From contig CALGIA010000516.1 of assembly GCA_937916005.1 (NCBI GenBank), positions 1 to 10,976 of the forward strand: 10,976 nucleotides of DNA, written 5' to 3'. The position numbers and the translations under genes were made by a program. Within the stretch, counting starts at the first letter, position 1. Each line of letters starts with the position of its first letter. Below, piece after piece: positions 5,998-10,976 of this stretch. The DNA is from an uncultured Rhodospirillaceae bacterium (GTDB taxonomy: Bacteria; Pseudomonadota; Alphaproteobacteria; MPNO01). The notes beneath the pieces were generated by a model that was not told the origin of the DNA, made no database searches, and worked only from the letters and a program-made list of their open reading frames with translations.

Positions 5998-7143
5998 GTG
6001 GCGATTCCGGTTTCCCAGACAGTTCGCGTAGGGGCCTATGTTTTCAAGCAGCAGATCAAAAGGGTAAAGCGTTACCCGCTTGTTCTGATGCTTGAGCCGT
6101 TGTTCAGATGCAATCTCGCCTGCGCGGGATGCGGCAAGATCGATTACCCCGATCCCATTCTCAATCGGCGCGTGAGCCTTGAAGACGCGCTTGGCGCGGT
6201 TGATGAATGCGGCGCGCCGGTGGTGTCGATCGCCGGCGGTGAGCCGCTGATCCACAATGAAATGCCGGAAATCGTCAAGGGCATCGTGGCGCGCAAGAAA
6301 TTCGTCTATCTCTGCACCAACGCCCTGCTGCTGGAAAAAAAGCTCGATGATTACACGCCCAGTGATTTTCTGACATTTTCGATCCATCTCGACGGCAATC
6401 GCGAAATCCATGACGCCGCGGTCTGTCAGGACGGGGTCTATGACCGCGCCGTGGCCGCCATCAAGGCGGCGCGCGCCCGGGGGTTCCGGGTCAATGTCAA
6501 CAGCACCATTTTCGACGGGGTCGATCCGGCCGAAATCGCGTCCTTCTTCGATACGGTGACCGATCTCGGCGTGGACGGCATTACGGTGTCGCCGGGTTAC
6601 GCCTACGAACGGGCCGCGAACCAGGCGCATTTCCTGAACCGGCGCAAGACCAAGCAGCTGTTCCGCGATGTGTTCGCCCGGCGCAACGGGGCGAAATGGC
6701 CGCTCAGCCATTCCAGCCTGTATCTCGATTTCCTGGCCGGGAACCAGCAATATCGCTGCACCCCCTGGGGTAATCCGACCCGCACGGTGTTTGGATGGCA
6801 GCGGCCCTGCTATCTGTTGGGCGAAGGCTATGTCAGCACCTTCAAGGAGCTGATGGAGGAAACCGACTGGGATCTGTATGGCACCGGAAATTACGAAAAA
6901 TGTTCCGACTGCATGGCCCATTGCGGTTACGAGGCGACGGCGGTGACCGACACGACACAGCATCCGTTCAAGGCGCTGAAGGTTGCGTTGCGCGGCATTC
7001 GAACGACCGGCGACATGGCCGCTGAAATCCCCCTCGACGGCGCGCGCGCGGCGGATTTCGTGTTTGACGGGATCGTCGAGGACAAGGTGAACGGGCTAGA
7101 CAAGTCCAAAATCCGGGGCGCCAAGCAAAGCGACGCGGCCTAG
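5998..7143 (+). CDS. hpnH: Adenosylhopane synthase, radical SAM protein HpnH
   Basis: A 381-residue radical-SAM enzyme that joins the 5'-deoxyadenosyl group to hopene, the first step of side-chain extension to C35 hopanoids. The [4Fe-4S] motif is CNLACAGC with Cys38, Cys42 and Cys45; the SAM-contacting AGGEPL is at 79-84 and FSIHLDG at 128-134. The C-terminal part holds further cysteines (255, 272, 303, 306, 310, the last three in CSDCMAHC) in the auxiliary domain typical of HpnH. The start is the GTG at 5998-6000, giving MAIPVSQ, the usual HpnH N-terminus, with GGGGTGAG upstream; the cytosolic face of the inner membrane is the likely site of action. Its last 48 bp are antisense to the end of hpnG, whose product acts on adenosylhopane. 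Few radical-SAM paralogues share this N-terminus, so the assignment is firm. Confidence 0.96.
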   Translation: MAIPVSQTVRVGAYVFKQQIKRVKRYPLVLMLEPLFRCNLACAGCGKIDYPDPILNRRVSLEDALGAVDECGAPVVSIAGGEPLIHNEMPEIVKGIVARKKFVYLCTNALLLEKKLDDYTPSDFLTFSIHLDGNREIHDAAVCQDGVYDRAVAAIKAARARGFRVNVNSTIFDGVDPAEIASFFDTVTDLGVDGITVSPGYAYERAANQAHFLNRRKTKQLFRDVFARRNGAKWPLSHSSLYLDFLAGNQQYRCTPWGNPTRTVFGWQRPCYLLGEGYVSTFKELMEETDWDLYGTGNYEKCSDCMAHCGYEATAVTDTTQHPFKALKVALRGIRTTGDMAAEIPLDGARAADFVFDGIVEDKVNGLDKSKIRGAKQSDAA

Positions 7144-7797
7144 GCACGCCTTCGCCGCCTGGCTGTCGCGGGCCAGCTGCGCCAGATTTCCAATTTGCCC
7201 CGACCGGCCAAACAGCGCCGACAGCACGGACATGGGCCGGGTCTTTCCCTTTGTTGATATTGCGCCGGGCACCCAGCCTGGAATTTCGCGCTGGGCCGGA
7301 TCGGCGATTGCGCGCACGGCGCAGAACATTATGCCGCGATCCCGCGCCGCCTGGGCGACGGCGAGGCTTTCCATGTCGACCGCAACCGCGCCCGTGGCCC
7401 GGAACATTTCGTGCTTGGCCGCCGCCGTGGCGACAGTGCCGTCGCTGCCCGCAAGATCGGCGTTGATCACCCGGCACCTTCTTTCCACCAGCCCGGTCAG
7501 ACGGGCGGCCCAGGCTGCATCCGTTACGACGGTCTCGCCATCCGGCCCGATGATGCGCGTTGGGATAATCAGATCGCCCGGGGCAAGCGCCGGGTCCAAT
7601 GCGCCGGCGATGCCAAAGCTCATCAGCGCCGTTGCGCCGTGATCGATCAATTCATGTGCGGCAAGGCGCGCCCGCGCCGCATCGGCCCCGGCGATTAGGA
7701 TGTCGGGTATTTGCGCGTCCGGGGCGGATTTTTTAAGCTGTCGGTCCAGGATGGCGGCTTCGAAAGCCATGCCGGTGACGATGCCCAACCGGGTCAT
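7096..7797 (-). CDS. hpnG: Adenosylhopane nucleosidase/phosphorylase HpnG
   Basis: A 233-residue member of the purine nucleoside phosphorylase/MTA-SAH nucleosidase superfamily. In studied bacteria HpnG removes adenine from adenosylhopane to give a ribosylhopane-type intermediate. Visible landmarks are the N-terminal GIVTGMAFEA (5-14), the substrate-pocket loop SFGIAGALDPALAPGDLI (60-77), the VDMES motif (140-144) that contacts the ribose and is shared by the superfamily, and RAIADPA (162-168) with the likely catalytic aspartate Asp166. The ATG at 7797 follows the shc stop after nine bases with only a weak GGG as ribosome site, so shc and hpnG are very probably co-transcribed and perhaps coupled. 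The stop at 7096 lies inside hpnH on the other strand, a 48-bp tail-to-tail overlap. A housekeeping MTA/SAH nucleosidase is the alternative; the neighbours argue for HpnG. Confidence 0.92.
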   Translation of the reverse strand: MTRLGIVTGMAFEAAILDRQLKKSAPDAQIPDILIAGADAARARLAAHELIDHGATALMSFGIAGALDPALAPGDLIIPTRIIGPDGETVVTDAAWAARLTGLVERRCRVINADLAGSDGTVATAAAKHEMFRATGAVAVDMESLAVAQAARDRGIMFCAVRAIADPAQREIPGWVPGAISTKGKTRPMSVLSALFGRSGQIGNLAQLARDSQAAKACLGRVALLGAPDFGLV

Positions 7798-7806
7798 GCG
7801 CCCGGG

Positions 7807-9810
7807 TCACATCCCATGGGGCGTATGGTTCGCGCCGCCCTTGGTAAGCGCGCGGAAGCGCGCCAGCGCCCAAAGCGGGAAATAGGTGCTGTAGCCGTGA
7901 TATTTCAGGTAAAATACCCGCGGGAAACCGACCGCGTTATAGAATTTCTCTTCCCAGCCGGAGCCGTTCTTGGGCGCATTGAGCAGATAGTCGACGCCGC
8001 GCTGAACCGCCTCGCTTTGTGCTTCGCCCACGGCCATCAGGCCGAGCAACGCCCACGCCGTTTGCGACGCCGTGCTGGTTTTGACTTCCCGTTCACGCCC
8101 GGGCCAGTAGCTCGCGCAATCCTCGCCCCATCCGCCGTCGTCGAGCTGGCGGGATTTCAGCCAGTCCACCGCGCGCCGGATATGGGGCGACTGGGGGTCT
8201 TCGCCCACCGCGTTCAGCGCGCACAGCACGGACCATGTCCCGTAGATGTAATTGGTGCCCCAGCGGCCATACCAGGAACCGTCCTCCATCTGGGTATGCT
8301 TCAGATAGGCAAGTCCTTTGGCGACGGCCGGATGGTCGGTTTGATAACCGCGCTGGGCCAGCAGGCTTATGCAGCGCGCCGAAACATCTTCCGTCGGCGG
8401 GTCAAGCAATGCCCCGTGGTCGGCGAAAGGGATATAGTTCAAATAGTAATGGGTATTGTCGGCGTCGAACGATCCCCAGCCGCCGTCACGGCATTGCATG
8501 CCGATAATCCATTCAACGCCACGGTCAACCGAGTCGCGGTTTTCTTCGGGATCGGCCCGGTCCAGCGCCATGGCGACCACCGAACTGTCATCGGTGTCCG
8601 GGTAGTGTTCATTACGGTACTGAAACGCCCAGGCGCCGGGCCGCAGCCCGGGCCGTTTGTCATGCCAGTCGCCCTTGACGTCGAGAATCTGATGATCGCG
8701 GAGCCATTTGGTCGCGCGCTTCACGGCCGGGGCATCTTCCGCGCAATCGGTTTCCAGCAGGGCATGCAGGGCCAGGGCCGTATCCCACACCGGCGACATG
8801 CAGGGTTGGCAATAGCCCCGGTCGCCATCGAAAACCACCAGGTTTCTCACGGCCTGCCGCGCCTGGACAAAATCCGGGTGATCCCTGTCATAGCCCAGCG
8901 TGTCGAACATCATGACGGCATTGGCCATGGCCGGAAAGATGCCGCCGAGACCTTCGTCGCCGTTGAGACGTTCAGTGACGAAATCAACCGACCGGTTGAT
9001 GGCGCTGCGTTGCCACATGGCGGGAGAAATCTCGGTCGTTACCCGTAAGATCTGGTCCAGCCAAAGAAACATTTGGCCCAGCAGCGATCCGGTTGAATTG
9101 ACGATGTAGTGCTTTTCCTCGAACGGCGGCGTGGTGAATAATTCGTCGATTCTGATGCCCTTGGGATTGCGCGCCTGCGGCTTTTTCGCCATCAGCACCA
9201 GCAGGGGCGTGAGCACGGTCCGGGTCCAATAGGAAACCTTGGACAAATGGAACGGAAACCAGCGCGGCAGAAGGGTGATCTGAACCGGCATGACCGGAAC
9301 CGCGCGCCAGGGGGTCTGGCCGAACAGCGACAGCATGATGCGTGTAAAGACATTGCAATGGGCCGCCCCGCCCCGGGACAGGATGATGTCGCGGGCGCGC
9401 TTCATGTGGGTCGCCTCGGGCGCATCGCCGGTCAGCTTCAACGCGAAATAGGCTTTGACCGTGGCGCTGAGGTCTGTGTCGCCGGCGTGGAACAAAGGCC
9501 AGCCGCCGTCGTCCCCCTGAATGTCGCGCAGGTAGCGCGCCAGCCGCTCATGAGTTTCCCGGGTGTCGGGGGCCTGCTCATCCATAAAATGGTCAAGCAG
9601 GATATATTCGGCGGGGATGGTCGCATCCGCTTCCAACTCGTAAACCCAATGGCCATCTTCCGACTGGCGGGCAAGCAATGCCTCGCGCGCGTCTTCGATG
9701 ACGTCGTCAAGACGTGCGTCATCGTCCCTGGGCATGGCGACGGACATGCCGACGGGCAACCCCGTGTCAGGTTCTGAAGGAACCTCCTCCGGCAAGGCGG
9801 AACCCTGCAA
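7807..9810 (-). CDS. shc: Squalene-hopene cyclase
   Basis: Cyclises squalene to hopene (and some diplopterol); a monotopic membrane enzyme. From the TTG at 9810 the protein has 667 residues, within the family range. The acid that starts cyclisation is in the DTDD motif (405-408). Several QW-type repeats are present, e.g. QSEDGHW (49-55), DGGWGSF (442-448), QMEDGSWYGRWG (507-518) and QLDDGGWGE (555-563). The LEADATIPAEY region (59-69) and the TPPFEEK region are also typical. The frame continues to a GTG at 9861, but the TTG is preferred because a near-perfect AAGGAG sits seven bases before it; ATGs further in (9747, 9735) are also possible. hpnD lies upstream on the same strand after 174 bp, and hpnG follows after nine. 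This is class II SHC beyond reasonable doubt; only the start is uncertain. Confidence 0.96.
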   Translation of the reverse strand: MQGSALPEEVPSEPDTGLPVGMSVAMPRDDDARLDDVIEDAREALLARQSEDGHWVYELEADATIPAEYILLDHFMDEQAPDTRETHERLARYLRDIQGDDGGWPLFHAGDTDLSATVKAYFALKLTGDAPEATHMKRARDIILSRGGAAHCNVFTRIMLSLFGQTPWRAVPVMPVQITLLPRWFPFHLSKVSYWTRTVLTPLLVLMAKKPQARNPKGIRIDELFTTPPFEEKHYIVNSTGSLLGQMFLWLDQILRVTTEISPAMWQRSAINRSVDFVTERLNGDEGLGGIFPAMANAVMMFDTLGYDRDHPDFVQARQAVRNLVVFDGDRGYCQPCMSPVWDTALALHALLETDCAEDAPAVKRATKWLRDHQILDVKGDWHDKRPGLRPGAWAFQYRNEHYPDTDDSSVVAMALDRADPEENRDSVDRGVEWIIGMQCRDGGWGSFDADNTHYYLNYIPFADHGALLDPPTEDVSARCISLLAQRGYQTDHPAVAKGLAYLKHTQMEDGSWYGRWGTNYIYGTWSVLCALNAVGEDPQSPHIRRAVDWLKSRQLDDGGWGEDCASYWPGREREVKTSTASQTAWALLGLMAVGEAQSEAVQRGVDYLLNAPKNGSGWEEKFYNAVGFPRVFYLKYHGYSTYFPLWALARFRALTKGGANHTPHGM

Positions 9811-9817
9811 GCTTACT

Positions 9818-9823
9818 CTCCTT
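9818..9823 (-). promoter_or_regulatory. Ribosome binding site that decides the shc start
   Basis: AAGGAG within AAAAGGAGAG on the minus strand, seven bases upstream of the TTG at 9810-9808. Neither the GTG at 9861 nor the ATG at 9849 has a comparable site, so translation most likely begins at TTG. Confidence 0.6.
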
Positions 9824-9914
9824 TTGATGCTAACCCCCGACAACCGCATCGAAAATCTCACTGCGGCTCATCTTCAGGCAAACTAATTCTCTACTACGCA
9901 AATGTCCAATACAG

Positions 9915-9950
9915 TCGCGATTTGCAACCGGTGACGACCGAAAATCGCAA
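9915..9950. repeat. Inverted repeat (hairpin) between hpnD and shc
   Basis: TCGCGATTT (9915-9923) pairs with AAATCGCAA (9942-9950) at eight of nine positions, and an inner CCGGT/ACCG pair (around 9929-9932 and 9937-9940) can stack with a four-base loop. It starts 35 bases after the hpnD stop on the minus strand. No T run follows, so rather than a classic terminator it may be an mRNA stability element or a protein site; function is unknown. Confidence 0.4.
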
Positions 9951-9984
9951 CGTCAAAATGCCGGCCCGTGAAGATATGGGATCA

Positions 9985-10905
9985 CTACATGAGTCCATAG
10001 CGAAGCGCGACCCAAATCTTTTCCGGGCTGGACACGCGAACCGTCTTGTCCAGATCCCGCCAGCCCCGTTTGATAAGTCTTTCAAGGATTTTCCGATACA
10101 TCACCATCATGACCACCGCCGGGCGCAATGCCTTGCCCGGGCAGTCGGCCCGCGCCTTGGCCGCCAAATCATAGCGTTCGCGCGCCATGGACGCGATGTC
10201 TTCGCAAACCTTGCCGATGGCCGGATGGGCCAGGACCTCATCCGGGTCCCGGGACTCGATGCCATGTTCCAGTAACACTTCACGGGGCAGATAGAGCCTG
10301 CCGATTTCCGCATCCTGCTTCAGATCGCGCAGAATATTGGTCAGCTGCAGGGCCGTTCCCAACGCCACGGCGAATTCTTCGGCGCGTCTGGTCGAAATTC
10401 CAAAGGCGTGGATCGACAGCAGCCCGACCGCGCCGGCGACCCGCCGGCAATAGGTTTCCAGCTCGGCCATGGTTGGCGCGGCGATGGTCTGGTCGATATC
10501 CATCTGCATGCCGTCGATCACGGCAATGAAATCCTTGCGCTGCATTTTAAACCGCGCGACCGCTTCGGCCAGTGCGCGCGCCGTCGGCAGGTTTGGCTCA
10601 CCGTCATAAACCCGGTCAATTTCCGCGCGCCATTCATTCAGCAGGCGTTGTCTTTCCTCGGTCGGTTGGTCACCGTCTGCGATATCGTCAACCTCGCGGC
10701 AAAAAGCATAGATCGCAAACATGGCCTCGCGCCGCGCCGGGGGCAGTAACCGCATCGCGCTGTAAAACGACGACCCCGCGGCCTTGGTTACCGCGTGGAC
10801 ATGGCGCCATGCGGCTTCATCCGCAAATGCGGCGGTGGCGGGAATCTGTTTGTCGCGCGCGGGCATTTCGATTTCGCTCAAGCGACTAGTGGCATTGGCA
10901 GGCAT
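9985..10905 (-). CDS. hpnD: Presqualene diphosphate synthase HpnD
   Basis: A 306-residue class I head-to-head prenyltransferase of the squalene/phytoene synthase family. In the bacterial HpnC/D/E route, HpnD condenses two farnesyl diphosphates to presqualene diphosphate. It has GSSFYSAMRLLPPARREAMF (44-63), the first aspartate motif in CREVDDIAD (69-77) and the second in LTNILRDLKQDA (188-199, Asp194 and Asp198), followed by IGRLYLP (201-207). The N-terminal GSSFYxAMRLLP and the DDIAD motif fit HpnD better than HpnC. The ATG at 10905 has only a weak GTGGA upstream; Met14 (10866) is an alternative start with no better site. shc follows after 174 bp with no hpnE between. Phytoene synthase is the main alternative, disfavoured by the hopanoid neighbours. 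Confidence 0.93.
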   Translation of the reverse strand: MPANATSRLSEIEMPARDKQIPATAAFADEAAWRHVHAVTKAAGSSFYSAMRLLPPARREAMFAIYAFCREVDDIADGDQPTEERQRLLNEWRAEIDRVYDGEPNLPTARALAEAVARFKMQRKDFIAVIDGMQMDIDQTIAAPTMAELETYCRRVAGAVGLLSIHAFGISTRRAEEFAVALGTALQLTNILRDLKQDAEIGRLYLPREVLLEHGIESRDPDEVLAHPAIGKVCEDIASMARERYDLAAKARADCPGKALRPAVVMMVMYRKILERLIKRGWRDLDKTVRVSSPEKIWVALRYGLM

Positions 10906-10918
10906 CTATATCCACTAG
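10886..10918. repeat. 7-bp inverted repeat spanning the hpnD start codon
   Basis: CTAGTGG (10886-10892) and CCACTAG (10912-10918) are exact inverted copies, 19 bases apart, with the ATG (10905-10903) in the loop. In the mRNA the stem would include part of the weak ribosome site. Short repeats of this size occur by chance, so the role is only a possibility. Confidence 0.25.
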
Positions 10919-10976
10919 AAAGTTGGCCATCGGGGCCAGAACACAAATACAGCGTATCGCAATCTCTGCTGAACGC
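10906..10976. other. Unassigned edge sequence upstream of hpnD
   Basis: The 71 bases before hpnD hold no recognisable gene end on either strand. In many hopanoid clusters hpnC precedes hpnD, but the short minus-strand frames here do not allow it to be recognised. The region may contain the hpnD promoter or the tail of an upstream gene. Confidence 0.3.

Noticed and set aside
5926..6963. Minus-strand open frame (345 codons) opposite hpnH
   Set aside because: HpnH is unmistakable on the plus strand with its cysteine motif; the antisense product resembles no family I know.
7711..9048. Long plus-strand open frame (445 codons) opposite shc and hpnG
   Set aside because: It is antisense to two certain genes, its translation has no recognisable domain and is rich in His, Gly, Arg and Ala, as expected from the complement of GC-rich codons.

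Overview
The window is about 11 kb of GC-rich, gene-dense bacterial DNA. Short intergenic gaps, SD-led ATG/GTG/TTG starts, HpnD/Shc/HpnG/HpnH/HpnM homologues and the codon use all suggest an alphaproteobacterium, probably of the Rhodospirillales type. The order is inferred from gene content and has not been checked by alignment. No RNA genes, insertion sequences, CRISPR arrays or integration sites were seen, and no gap without a gene exceeds about 175 bp.

Left part, 1-4885, minus strand. Read in the direction of transcription the order is hpnM (outer-membrane lipid/hopanoid-associated MlaC-like protein), an 89-nt gap with a promoter and a 25-bp palindrome, pepM (phosphoenolpyruvate mutase fused to a nucleotidyltransferase-like domain), ppd (phosphonopyruvate decarboxylase, 4-nt ATGA overlap), a glutathione S-transferase-like gene (1-nt TAATG overlap, strong SD), and a CPA2-type cation:proton antiporter homologue that runs off the left edge. 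PepM plus Ppd form and lock in a C-P bond (PEP to phosphonopyruvate to phosphonoacetaldehyde), so this is a phosphonate biosynthesis operon.

Middle part, 5040-7143, plus strand. A stand-alone nucleotidyltransferase resembling LicC/PntC-type cytidylyltransferases is followed by hpnH, the radical-SAM adenosylhopane synthase.

Right part, 7096-10905, minus strand. hpnD (presqualene diphosphate synthase), shc (squalene-hopene cyclase) and hpnG (adenosylhopane nucleosidase) lie in one orientation. hpnG runs tail to tail into hpnH with a 48-bp coding overlap. HpnD leads towards squalene, Shc cyclises it to hopene, HpnH adds adenosine and HpnG removes adenine, giving the ribosyl intermediate of C35 bacteriohopanepolyols. 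hpnE is absent from its usual place after hpnD, and hpnC would lie beyond the right edge if present.

The most interesting feature is the interleaving of a phosphonate pathway with a hopanoid pathway: hpnM sits directly upstream of pepM, and an activating nucleotidyltransferase sits directly upstream of hpnH. A phosphonate-decorated envelope lipid, possibly a hopanoid, is a plausible but unproven reading. The transaminase and head-group transferase it would need are not in the window.
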